Source of the DNA: Hyphomicrobiaceae bacterium
Lineage (GTDB): Bacteria > Pseudomonadota > Alphaproteobacteria > Rhizobiales > Hyphomicrobiaceae
Direction of reading: 5' to 3'
Assembly: GCA_021730785.1 (NCBI GenBank)
Contig: JAKFWF010000049.1
Location: 62,001-126,000 of the forward strand
Length of the DNA stretch: 64,000 nt
Shown here: piece by piece, positions 1-8,411 of the stretch
Layout of the letters: each line of letters starts with the position of its first letter
Position numbering within the stretch: position 1 is the stretch's first letter
The notes under the pieces: model-generated
What the model was told of the DNA's origin: nothing
What the model saw: the letters and a program-made list of their open reading frames with translations, nothing else
The model's database searches: none
Program-made: the position numbers and the translations under genes

Positions 1-950
1 AACGCGAACGTGTCCGCTGTCGGCTCGATGCCGAAGCTCCCCTGGTTGACGTACTGCCGATCCATCTTCGAGAAGCGGTTGGTCTGCAGGAAGACCTGCA
101 TTGCCGAGGCGACGAGACCGTGCCGGCGCAATTTCTCGGCAGCGCGCGTCGCATAGGCGCCGATGGCCTGCTCGAGGTCTGGCCATTCCTCGATCGCTCT
201 GCCAAATGAGCGCGTGACTGCCAGCGACTTCTTGGGCGCCGGTGCCATCGAGAGCGACATGCACGATGTGCCGCGCAGCTCCCAGAGTGTGCGCAAGCCA
301 ACGACCGACAGCAGCTTGCGGATTTCCTCATCCGGTGCTGCTACAAAATCCGCAATTGTCGCGATGCCGACCGCCTTGAGCTTGTGCGCTGAAGCAGGTC
401 CGATGCCCCAGACCGCGCCGACCTCGAGCTCGCCGTAGGCGCTGGCTCGCTGATCGGCATAGCGCAGATCGCAGACGCCGGAACCGGCGCGATCCTTCTT
501 GGCGACGGCGTTGGCAAGCTTGGCGATTGTTTTGGTCGGGCCAATCCCGACGCATGTCGGAATCTTCGTCGCCTTCAGAACGGCCGCGCGAATGTACGCC
601 GCGCGTTCCGGTGCGTCGTTGATGCCGGTAAAATCCAGAAACATCTCGTCGATGGAGTACGGTTCGACCTGCGGCACCAACGTCGTCAGAACCTCATAGA
701 TGCGCCGCGACATGTCGCCATAGAGCGCATAGTTCGAGCTCTTCCAGATGACGTGCTCGAGCCCCGGGCGGCGACGCGCCAGATGGTAGGGCTCGCCCAT
801 CTTGATGCCGAGATCCTTCGCCTCATGCGTTCGCGCAATGGCGCAGCCATCGTTGTTGGAGAGCACGACGACCGGCTTGCCGCGCAGCGTCGGATCGAAG
901 GCCCGCTCGCAGGAGCAATAGAAGCTGTTGCCGTCGATGAGTGCGAACAT
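1..950 (-). CDS. umuC: Y-family DNA polymerase V catalytic subunit UmuC (3' end lies beyond window edge)
   Basis: Reverse-strand translation MFALIDGNSFYCSCERAFDP...NNDGCAIARTHEAKDLGIKMGEP...YSIDEMFLD is typical of UmuC; starts 7 nt after the umuD-like stop codon. Confidence 0.93.
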   Translation of the reverse strand, partial: MFALIDGNSFYCSCERAFDPTLRGKPVVVLSNNDGCAIARTHEAKDLGIKMGEPYHLARRRPGLEHVIWKSSNYALYGDMSRRIYEVLTTLVPQVEPYSIDEMFLDFTGINDAPERAAYIRAAVLKATKIPTCVGIGPTKTIAKLANAVAKKDRAGSGVCDLRYADQRASAYGELEVGAVWGIGPASAHKLKAVGIATIADFVAAPDEEIRKLLSVVGLRTLWELRGTSCMSLSMAPAPKKSLAVTRSFGRAIEEWPDLEQAIGAYATRAAEKLRRHGLVASAMQVFLQTNRFSKMDRQYVNQGSFGIEPTADTFA

Positions 951-956
951 GCAGGT

Positions 957-1325
957 TCACACCTTGAAGCGGACGAAGGATTCGACGATGGCCCAGATCT
1001 CAACCTCATCGGCAACGGGTTTGGCATCGGAAGCCGAAGGCTTGAGCCACCAGCCACCATCCTTGAACGACAGCGTGGCGAGGATGACCTCGCCATCGAC
1101 GATGGCAACGCACACCTTGCCGGCGACCGGATCAGCGGCAGCATTGACGACCAGCACATCGCCATGACGGATGCCGCGCGCCTTCAGTGCCTGTCCGACC
1201 ACGCGCACCGGATAGAGCTGCGGCCGGCGCAGATCGAGCATCGCGGCCAGATCGATGACCGGCTCGATGTGATCTTGTGCCGGGCTCTGGAATCCCGTGG
1301 TGTCATCACCTTGATAGCTTCTCAT
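957..1325 (-). CDS. umuD: UmuD-like S24-family protein, short N-terminus, catalytic residues apparently lost
   Basis: TGFQSPAQDHIEPVIDL...GIRHGDVLVVNAAADPVAGKVCVAIVDGEV aligns with E. coli UmuD CGFPSPAADYVEQRIDL...[30 protein letters not shown]; start chosen at MRSYQGDD because the SOS-type box lies just upstream. Confidence 0.85.
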   Translation of the reverse strand: MRSYQGDDTTGFQSPAQDHIEPVIDLAAMLDLRRPQLYPVRVVGQALKARGIRHGDVLVVNAAADPVAGKVCVAIVDGEVILATLSFKDGGWWLKPSASDAKPVADEVEIWAIVESFVRFKV

Positions 1326-1344
1326 AGTGCCCCCAAACAAACGC

Positions 1345-1359
1345 GAACATAACAGGAAC
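1345..1359 (-). promoter_or_regulatory. Putative LexA (SOS) box, GTTC-N7-GTTC on the minus strand
   Basis: gaac-ataacag-gaac on + strand, 20 nt upstream of the umuD-like start; matches the alphaproteobacterial LexA motif GTTCN7GTTC. Confidence 0.8.
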
Positions 1360-1435
1360 ATTAGGGAGCGCAAGGCACCACCCGAACGCAGTGCAAAAGT
1401 GGCCTTTTCCTTTGCTGGCAGCTACTATCCCCTTC

Positions 1436-2095
1436 ATGTGTAACCTCTATTCTATGACCCGCGCCCGAGAGGCCGTGCTCCGGCTTTTTCGGGTGGGCGG
1501 CAATCGCGCCGAGCAGTTCGAGCCGCAATCCGCGATTTTCCCGGGGCGCATGGCGACGGTCGTGCGCCGCGCAGCCGATGGCGAGCGTGAGCTGACGCGC
1601 CTCAGCTGGGGTTATGTACTCAATCAGAAAGACCGGGCGCCCAAGCGCGTCACCAATGTTCGTGATGACAAAGCGCTGGTCAGCTCGTTCTGGCGCGACA
1701 GCATCGAGCAGCGCCGCTGCCTCGTGCCCGCCTCGTCATTTGCGGAACCCAAGGAGGTGACGCCAGCGACGTGGCATTGGTTCGGGCTGATCGGCGCCGA
1801 GCCACGGCCCCTCTTCGCCTTCCCGGGCATCTGGCGGCGCTACAAGGGACCGATCCGCAAGGGCGGCGAGCCCGTCGAGCTCGATGTCTACGCCTTCATG
1901 ACGACATTGCCCAACGCGCTGGTGGGCAGCATCAATCACGAGCGCATGCCGGTGCTGTTGACCGAAGAAGCCGAATTCGAAACCTGGCTCACGGGCAGCA
2001 CCACGGAGGCGATGGGCCTCGTCAAAAGCTATGATCCCGCCAGGATGCGGATGGTACAGTCCGGGTTTGCGAAGGAAGATCTGCTCGCGGTGTGA
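1436..2095 (+). CDS. SRAP domain protein (YedK/HMCES-like, SOS response-associated)
   Basis: MCNLYSMTRA..., PGRMATVVRRA..., LTRLSWGYVL, RRCLVPASSFAEPK, MTTLPNALVGSINHERMPVLL; start set so that the catalytic Cys is residue 2. Confidence 0.92.
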   Translation: MCNLYSMTRAREAVLRLFRVGGNRAEQFEPQSAIFPGRMATVVRRAADGERELTRLSWGYVLNQKDRAPKRVTNVRDDKALVSSFWRDSIEQRRCLVPASSFAEPKEVTPATWHWFGLIGAEPRPLFAFPGIWRRYKGPIRKGGEPVELDVYAFMTTLPNALVGSINHERMPVLLTEEAEFETWLTGSTTEAMGLVKSYDPARMRMVQSGFAKEDLLAV

Positions 2096-2098
2096 GGT

Positions 2099-2581
2099 TC
2101 AGCTGCCGCCAGTGAATTTCCGCAAGGCATATTCGGATGTGGAAGCGAAGCTGAACTGCTCCAGCCAAGCCGTCAGATCGCACTCGCGATAGAGCACCTT
2201 CGCCCGTTTCCCCGGCCCGGCCTTGATGTAACGCGGCCCTTCGCCAGACACCCGCAGCCGTTCGAGCGTGCGCGGGCTCAGCCGCACAATTTTCGCCGCT
2301 TCGGATGTCGTGAGCATGCAAGGTGTGCGTCCGGATTCCGGCTCGGTCCTGGCGTCGGTCATGGAGGCTGGGCCATTGTGCTCAGCCATCACACCCCGGC
2401 CTTCACTGGCCGGCCAGCTGCCCTCGACCTCGACACCATGCGGCCAGCGCGTTGTCAGCGGCCATCGGCCTCTGTTCCGGAACCAGTTGTCATCACTCGC
2501 CATGCCACGCCTCGCGTCACACCCTGAGTTTGGGTGATCCTGCCGTGGTGACCTGGACAGCAAAAAGATCGCGCGCAGCAA
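2099..2581 (-). CDS. Helix-turn-helix (AlpA/excisionase-like) DNA-binding protein; start uncertain
   Basis: C-terminal MLTTSEAAKIVRLSPRTLERLRVSGEGPRYIKAGPGKRAKVLYRECDLTAWL is a typical HTH_17 pattern. Confidence 0.65.
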   Translation of the reverse strand: MLRAIFLLSRSPRQDHPNSGCDARRGMASDDNWFRNRGRWPLTTRWPHGVEVEGSWPASEGRGVMAEHNGPASMTDARTEPESGRTPCMLTTSEAAKIVRLSPRTLERLRVSGEGPRYIKAGPGKRAKVLYRECDLTAWLEQFSFASTSEYALRKFTGGS

Positions 2582-2685
2582 TCGGCCCCGGTCGAATTCC
2601 GAGGAGCCGTGTTGTCGATGTTAGCCCGGCGTTAGCCGCGAGGAACTTGTCGGTTTGCAGGGGAGGTTTAAGTCTTTGATTTTAT

Positions 2686-2730
2686 TGGTGGAGCCGAGGA
2701 GGATCGAACTCCTGACCTCTGCAGTGCGAT
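2686..2730 (-). pseudogene. tRNA-Ala(CGC) 3'-half fragment (putative att site remnant)
   Basis: Reverse complement ATCGCACTGCAGAGGTCAGGAGTTCGATCCTCCTCGGCTCCACCA = anticodon loop, 3' anticodon arm, T arm, acceptor 3' strand and CCA; no matching 5' half adjacent. Confidence 0.8.
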
Positions 2731-2936
2731 AGACCGATCCTGGACGCGAGCGTACGGGCAGCGCCAACACCGATCCAAGGGGCTCTAGCCACATATCCGC
2801 ATTAGGCTGAATCCATATGCTCAGGAACCGCCAGCGCTGCCCAAGCGCCCGCAGGAACTTGCGCCCTCTCGGTTATACAGTGGCTATATGCTGAATTTTG
2901 AGGCTTCAGTCTGGCGGCGCAACTATCTGAAAAAAT

Positions 2937-3013
2937 TGGTCGGAGCGGGGAGATTCGAACTCCCGACCCCTTGCTCCCGAAGCAAGTGCGCTACCAGGCT
3001 GCGCTACGCTCCG
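2937..3013 (-). tRNA. tRNA-Pro (anticodon CGG), CCA encoded
   Basis: Reverse complement CGGAGCGTAGCGCAGCCTGGTAGCGCACTTGCTTCGGGAGCAAGGGGTCGGGAGTTCGAATCTCCCCGCTCCGACCA folds as a cloverleaf. Confidence 0.96.
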
Positions 3014-3260
3014 ACAATTGCGGCCCGACAATGATGCCATCAGCCACGTTCGCTGCCTGCGAGTGCCCAAGCATCACGCGATGCTGCCGTTCGGGAAATC
3101 GGCGGCGCCAGGGGCGTGGACCATTGGATGATCCGAGAGTGACCTTGGCGCGAGCGCTCGTAAGCGTCGCTGGCCTTACCAGTGGGGGTGCCCCCTGGCA
3201 AGGCCAAATCTGGCCAAACCGGGCAGCGCATCATGTGTTACGCCGCAGCGGCCATCGACT

Positions 3261-4262
3261 TCAGGCCCCCCCCAACGGCATGGCGGCCAGCGGGTCGCTC
3301 CCGGCGATGCGGGCCAGGATCTCGGCGGCGCGCGCGCAATCGCGCTGCATCTGCGCTTTCAACGCTTCGACGCCCTCGAAGGCGCCGTCGCTGCGGATGA
3401 AGTCGACGAAGGCGACGCCAATCTCGGTGCCGTAGAGGTCGCCGTCGAAGGCGAGCAGGAAGGTTTCCAGGATGGCTGCGCCGTTGTCGAACTGCGGGCG
3501 TGTGCCGAAGTAGGCCGCCGCCGCGAGCCGTTCGCCGCCGACGTGGACCAAGGCCGCATAGATGCCGTGGCCGAGGCGGGTCGCAGGCGGCATCGCGATG
3601 TTGGCCGTCGGAAAGCCGAGGCCGGTGCCCCGTTTTGCTCCGCCCACCACGCGGCCGGACACGCGCCAGCGGTGACCAAGGGCGAGGTTGGCACCCGCCA
3701 CGTCGCCCTGTGCCAACAGCCCGCGGACCGCACTCGACGAGAACACCGCGCCGCCATTGCCGACGGGTGCGACGACCGTAACACCGAAGCCCAACTCGGC
3801 GCCGAGCGCGCGCATCAGGTCGGGCGTGCCGGCCCGATCGCGGCCGAAGCTGAAGTCGTAGCCGATGACGACGTGGGTAACGCCCAGGCGGCCGATCAGG
3901 ATGTCTTCGACGAAGGCGCGGGCCGGCAGGTGCGCGAGCGCGCGGTCGAAGGGCAGGATCACCGCCTGGTCGAGGCCGAACTGCGCGAACAGCTGCATCT
4001 GGCGCTCGCGCGGCGTGATCGTGAAGTGTGGCAGGTCGGGCCGGAAGAAGACGCGCGGATGCGGCTCGAACACCATGACCCCGGCGGGCGCCGCAAGTTT
4101 GGCCGCCACGTCGCACGCGCTGCGCAGCAGGGCCTGGTGCCCGCGGTGCACGCCGTCGAAGTTGCCAATGGCGAGGACCGCGCCACGGTGGCGGCCAGTG
4201 GCCAATGCGGCACCATCGATCGTGGTGAAGGCGGGGCTCATTTGATCAGGTGAACGGGTCAT
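3261..4262 (-). CDS. ribF: Bifunctional riboflavin kinase/FAD synthetase
   Basis: AIGNFDGVHRGHQALL, GYDFSFGRDRAGT, GLGFPTANI. Confidence 0.95.
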   Translation of the reverse strand: MTRSPDQMSPAFTTIDGAALATGRHRGAVLAIGNFDGVHRGHQALLRSACDVAAKLAAPAGVMVFEPHPRVFFRPDLPHFTITPRERQMQLFAQFGLDQAVILPFDRALAHLPARAFVEDILIGRLGVTHVVIGYDFSFGRDRAGTPDLMRALGAELGFGVTVVAPVGNGGAVFSSSAVRGLLAQGDVAGANLALGHRWRVSGRVVGGAKRGTGLGFPTANIAMPPATRLGHGIYAALVHVGGERLAAAAYFGTRPQFDNGAAILETFLLAFDGDLYGTEIGVAFVDFIRSDGAFEGVEALKAQMQRDCARAAEILARIAGSDPLAAMPLGGA

Positions 4263-4316
4263 GGCCCCTGAACTAGCGTCCGGCGCGCGGTTTGGGTAGG
4301 GCCGTCGTATCCTGGA

Positions 4317-5111
4317 TTAAACCGCGCGTGCGGTCAGTCCGCCATCGACCGGCAGAATGACGGCATTGATGTAGGCCGCGTCGTCGCTGGCGAGGAACAA
4401 TGCGGCGTTGGCCACGTCCCAGGCCGTGCCCATGCGGCCCGTCGGGCACGCGGCGTGGCGCTTGGCCACCATCTCCTCGCGCGAGCCGTAGGCTGAGGTG
4501 ATCTGGTTGTAGATCATCGGCGTGTCCATGAGACCCGGGCAGATCGCGTTCACGCGGATGCCGCGCGCCGCATACTGCAGGGCGAGGCCGACGGTCAGCT
4601 GGTTCACCGCGCCCTTGGCCGCGTAGTAGCTCGCATAGTCGTAGCCGACATAGCGCAGGCCGGCTGCCGACGAGATGTTGATGATCGAGCCCCGCCCCTG
4701 GGACAGCATCACCGGCAGCGCGTGCTTGCAGGCCAGAACGACGCCCTTGAGGTTGAGATCGAGTTCGCGATCCCATTCGGCTTCGCTGAGCTCGACGGGT
4801 CCGCCCATTTTCGCGTGACCGACGTTGTTATGCAGGACGTCGATGCGGCCATGGGCTTTGACGGTGCGATCGACGGCAGCTTCGACCTCGGCCGATTTCG
4901 TCACGTCACAGGCGAGCGCGAGGGCCTGGCCACCTTCGGCAGCGATAATGCCCGCTGTCTCCTCGGCGGCTGTCAGGCCAATGTCGGCGCACACGACTTT
5001 GGCACCGGCCCGGGCGAACGTCACCGCACAGGCCTTGCCGTTGCCCCATCCCGGACCGATCGAGCCGGCCCCGAACACCAGGGCGATCCTGCCTGCGAGG
5101 CGCTGCGTCAT
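4317..5111 (-). CDS. SDR family oxidoreductase
   Basis: Rossmann N-terminus, NNVGHA, YASYYAAKGAVNQLT, CPGLMDTPM. Confidence 0.9.
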   Translation of the reverse strand: MTQRLAGRIALVFGAGSIGPGWGNGKACAVTFARAGAKVVCADIGLTAAEETAGIIAAEGGQALALACDVTKSAEVEAAVDRTVKAHGRIDVLHNNVGHAKMGGPVELSEAEWDRELDLNLKGVVLACKHALPVMLSQGRGSIINISSAAGLRYVGYDYASYYAAKGAVNQLTVGLALQYAARGIRVNAICPGLMDTPMIYNQITSAYGSREEMVAKRHAACPTGRMGTAWDVANAALFLASDDAAYINAVILPVDGGLTARAV

Positions 5112-5150
5112 GGCTGATCCGTTTGCAGGTGCGGGACGTCCGTCGCCGTG

Positions 5151-5783
5151 TCACACGAGGCCGAGCGCCAGCTGAACGGGCTTGAACGAGCGCCGATGAT
5201 AGGCGCTAACCCCGTGATGTGCCAGTGCGATGGCGTGCTCGGCGGTGCCATAGCCCTTATGCCGCTCGAAGCCATAGCCCGGCAGCTCGCGGCCCAGCGC
5301 AATCATGATCCGGTCGCGCGTCACCTTGGCGATGATCGAGGCGGCAGCAATCGACAGGCACCGCGCATCGCCCTTGACGATCGTGCGGGTCTCGCATTTC
5401 AGCAGCGGCGCCCGGTTGCCGTCAATCAGCGCGAGGCGCGGCGCTACGGGCAGAGCTGCGACCGCTTCGCTCATGGCCCACATGGTGGCGTGCAGGATGT
5501 TGTCGCGGTCGATGCGGGTGACATCGGCGATGCCGACACCGACCTTTGCTGTCGCCATGATGCGTGGATACAGCAATTCGCGCGCGTCTGCATCGAGGGT
5601 CTTGCTATCGGCGATGCCGGGCGGAATCGCCGCCGGGTCCAGGATGACGGCTGCGGCGACAACGGGGCCGGCCCAGGGGCCGCGTCCCGCTTCGTCGATG
5701 CCGCATACCGGCCCGCCGTTGAGGCGCAGCGACACCTCTTCCAGCTCGAACGATGCCCGCAGAATCGAATCGGACCTTGCCAT
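5151..5783 (-). CDS. rnhB: Ribonuclease HII
   Basis: VCGIDEAGRGPWAGPVVAAAVIL, IDGNRAP, RHKGYGTAEH. Confidence 0.96.
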   Translation of the reverse strand: MARSDSILRASFELEEVSLRLNGGPVCGIDEAGRGPWAGPVVAAAVILDPAAIPPGIADSKTLDADARELLYPRIMATAKVGVGIADVTRIDRDNILHATMWAMSEAVAALPVAPRLALIDGNRAPLLKCETRTIVKGDARCLSIAAASIIAKVTRDRIMIALGRELPGYGFERHKGYGTAEHAIALAHHGVSAYHRRSFKPVQLALGLV

Positions 5784-5839
5784 GGCCCAGTGTGCCGATA
5801 CCGGCCGTCACAGTCAAAGCGGAAGACCTCATGGCCCGC

Positions 5840-6958
5840 TCACAGCAGGCGCATCTGCCCGCCTTTCGGAACCGGGGCGCGGAACAAATCGGTGCGCAGC
5901 GTCAGATGGCGCCGGTTCATGCCGCAGCGGGCGAGGGCGAGGCGGAACCGGCTCGCGATCAGTTCGGCGAACGGACCGCTGCCCCGTTGCCGCAAGCCGA
6001 ACTCGGCCGTGTAGTCGCGTCCGCCGTGCATCGACTGCAGGATCTTGATGATGCGGGTGGCGCGGTCGGGAAACTCGGTCGCGAGCCATTCGCGGAAGAT
6101 CTCCTTCAGTTCGAGTGGCAGGCGTAGCAGCACATAGCCGGCGTCCTGGGCGCCGGCATCGCGCGCGGCATCGAGGATGGCTTCGATCTCGTGATCGTTG
6201 AGACCGGGGATGATCGGCGCCACCATCACCTGGGTCGGGATGCCGGCCGCGCTCAGCTGACGGAGCGCTGCGATCCGCCGCTCAGGCGCCGCCGCCCGCG
6301 GCTCCATGGCGCGGGCGACCTTCGCATCGAGCGTCGTCACCGACACGGCGACCTTGACAAGGCCACGGGCGGCGAGCCGCTGCAGAATGTCGATATCGCG
6401 CACCACCAGCGCCGACTTGGTGACGATGCCGACCGGGTGGCTCGCCCGATCGAGAACCTCGAGGATCTCGCGGCTGATGCGATACTGTCGCTCGATCGGC
6501 TGATAGGGGTCGGTCACGGCGCCGAGCGCAATCGTTTTCGGCACATAGGTGCGCGCCGCCAACTCTTTTTCCAGCAGGGCCGCAGCATTGGTCTTGGCGT
6601 ATAACTTCGTTTCGAAATCGAGGCCGGGGGAGTGCCCGAGATAGCTGTGGCCAGGCCGCGCGTAGCAATAGACGCAACCATGCTCGCAACCGCGATAGGG
6701 ATTGATCGATTGGTCGAACGAGAGATCCGGACTGTCGTTCTTCGCAATAATGCTTTTGGCTGGTTCGATCCGCACTTCGGTCTTGAAGGCATCGAGTTCA
6801 GCCAGACTGTCCCACCCGTCGTCCCAATCCTGCCGTTGCTGGCTTTCGAACCGGCCCACCCGGTTCGACCTTGCGCCGCGGCCGCGCCGGCGCTCCGCAT
6901 CGGTCATTGACTGCGGGTCACGCGGCGATGCATCGGAAGGGGCGCTGCTCGAACTCAT
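5840..6958 (-). CDS. PA0069-family (SplB-like) radical SAM protein
   Basis: NPYRGCEHGCVYCYARPGHSYLG, LGAVTDPYQPIERQYRISREIL, APIIPGLNDHEIE. Confidence 0.93.
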   Translation of the reverse strand: MSSSSAPSDASPRDPQSMTDAERRRGRGARSNRVGRFESQQRQDWDDGWDSLAELDAFKTEVRIEPAKSIIAKNDSPDLSFDQSINPYRGCEHGCVYCYARPGHSYLGHSPGLDFETKLYAKTNAAALLEKELAARTYVPKTIALGAVTDPYQPIERQYRISREILEVLDRASHPVGIVTKSALVVRDIDILQRLAARGLVKVAVSVTTLDAKVARAMEPRAAAPERRIAALRQLSAAGIPTQVMVAPIIPGLNDHEIEAILDAARDAGAQDAGYVLLRLPLELKEIFREWLATEFPDRATRIIKILQSMHGGRDYTAEFGLRQRGSGPFAELIASRFRLALARCGMNRRHLTLRTDLFRAPVPKGGQMRLL

Positions 6959-6982
6959 ATTTGGACATTAGCACGTTTAATA

Positions 6983-6997
6983 GAACATATAAAGAAC
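6983..6997 (-). promoter_or_regulatory. Putative LexA (SOS) box upstream of radical SAM gene
   Basis: gaac-atataaa-gaac (GTTC-N7-GTTC on minus strand) 25 nt upstream of the ATG at 6958. Confidence 0.65.
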
Positions 6998-7065
6998 AAA
7001 AAGCGTTTCGCTGTGAAGTTCGACATTTCGCCGGCCTGTGCTATGCCCCGCCCGAGGCCCGCTCC

Positions 7066-7755
7066 ATGATCTCCGTCGTCATCCCCACGCTGAACGCCGA
7101 GGCGTCCCTCGGCGAAACACTGAACGCGCTCATTCCAGCGGCGGTGGAGGGCGTGGTGCGCGAGGTGATCATCGTCGATGGCGGGTCGAGCGACCACACA
7201 CTAAAAATCGCCGATGCTTCAGGCGCCACGATCGTGCATGCTCCGAGTGGACGGGGCGCGCAACTGATGGCCGGCGCCAAGACGGCGAAGGGCACCTGGC
7301 TGCTGTTCCTGCATGCCGACACGGTTCTCGAGGCCGGCTGGTCCAGGGAAGCAGCGGTGTTCATGGAGCGCGTTGACCGCGGCAAGTTACAGCCGACCGC
7401 GGCCGCGTTCCGGTTCGCCCTGGACGACCATAGCTGGCAACCACGCCTTGTCGAAGCCGGTGTCGCCTTCCGCTCGTCGGTTCTGAAACTGCCCTATGGC
7501 GATCAGGGACTGCTGATCCAGCGGGCGCTGCATGACGAGGTCGGCGGGTTCCATGCGCTGCCGCTGATGGAGGACGTGGATTTGGTGCGTCGCCTGGGCC
7601 GCCGGCGCATCGTCACGTTGCGCACGGCGGCCGTGACGAGCGCCGTACGCTACCGGCGCGACGGCTACGCGCTCCGCGTGTTGCGCAACCTTACTTGCCT
7701 GATGCTCTATCGCCTGGGTGTGCCGATCGACACGATCATGCGGATCTACCGGTGA
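7066..7755 (+). CDS. Family 2 glycosyltransferase (TIGR04283-like)
   Basis: MISVVIPTLNAEASLGETLNALIP...VIIVDGGSSDHT...RGAQLMAGA...LFLHADTVL. Confidence 0.9.
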   Translation: MISVVIPTLNAEASLGETLNALIPAAVEGVVREVIIVDGGSSDHTLKIADASGATIVHAPSGRGAQLMAGAKTAKGTWLLFLHADTVLEAGWSREAAVFMERVDRGKLQPTAAAFRFALDDHSWQPRLVEAGVAFRSSVLKLPYGDQGLLIQRALHDEVGGFHALPLMEDVDLVRRLGRRRIVTLRTAAVTSAVRYRRDGYALRVLRNLTCLMLYRLGVPIDTIMRIYR

Positions 7756-7769
7756 CGAGTGGCCGCGTG

Positions 7770-8411
7770 TTACCTGGCGACGCCTGAGTGCGCGTTCGCG
7801 TGATTGGTTTCGATCTCGCGCACTTTGTCGGCGACTTCGCGGCGGAAGACATCGACGTCGACCTTGGCGATGAAGGCTGGAATGTTGCCCCACATGGCGT
7901 GGTAGCCGTAGTGCCCGTTGCGCATCTCGTCGACTGCGGCTTCGCGGCTCCAATTTTCGTAGGCCATGCGATAAAGGGCGGTGACGAGACCGCTGCGGTC
8001 GGCTCCGTGCTGGCAATGCAGCAGGACGGGGCCGCGGCGCCCGGCAACTTCGATTTCAGCCAGTGTGCGCACGAGATCCACCTGCTTGGTGTTCCAGGTC
8101 TTGATCGGGATCGAAATGACGACCAGCGGCGTGCCGGCGACCTTCTTGCGATCGCTATGGAAGGCGCGCAACGTCACGACCGTCTTGATGCCGAGGGCAG
8201 CAGGTAGCGCCGCAAAGCCGGACTTCGAGGGTTGCGCGCTGCGATAGAACAGGGGCGTGACGCGGTGCAGGTTGGGCACGCCGCCGACCTGCACCCGCAC
8301 GGCCCAGTTCGCCGGTCTGACGGCAGCGATCGGGCGCGTTCTCACGGGTTGTCTGAGCCTTGAACACGGAACGGACCGTTGGCACGGAGCATCGGCATCA
8401 GCCTCCGTCAT
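7770..8411 (-). CDS. Dual-specificity/tyrosine phosphatase family protein
   Basis: P-loop VLLHCQHGADRSGLVTALYRM (CX5R). Confidence 0.88.
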   Translation of the reverse strand: MTEADADAPCQRSVPCSRLRQPVRTRPIAAVRPANWAVRVQVGGVPNLHRVTPLFYRSAQPSKSGFAALPAALGIKTVVTLRAFHSDRKKVAGTPLVVISIPIKTWNTKQVDLVRTLAEIEVAGRRGPVLLHCQHGADRSGLVTALYRMAYENWSREAAVDEMRNGHYGYHAMWGNIPAFIAKVDVDVFRREVADKVREIETNHANAHSGVAR

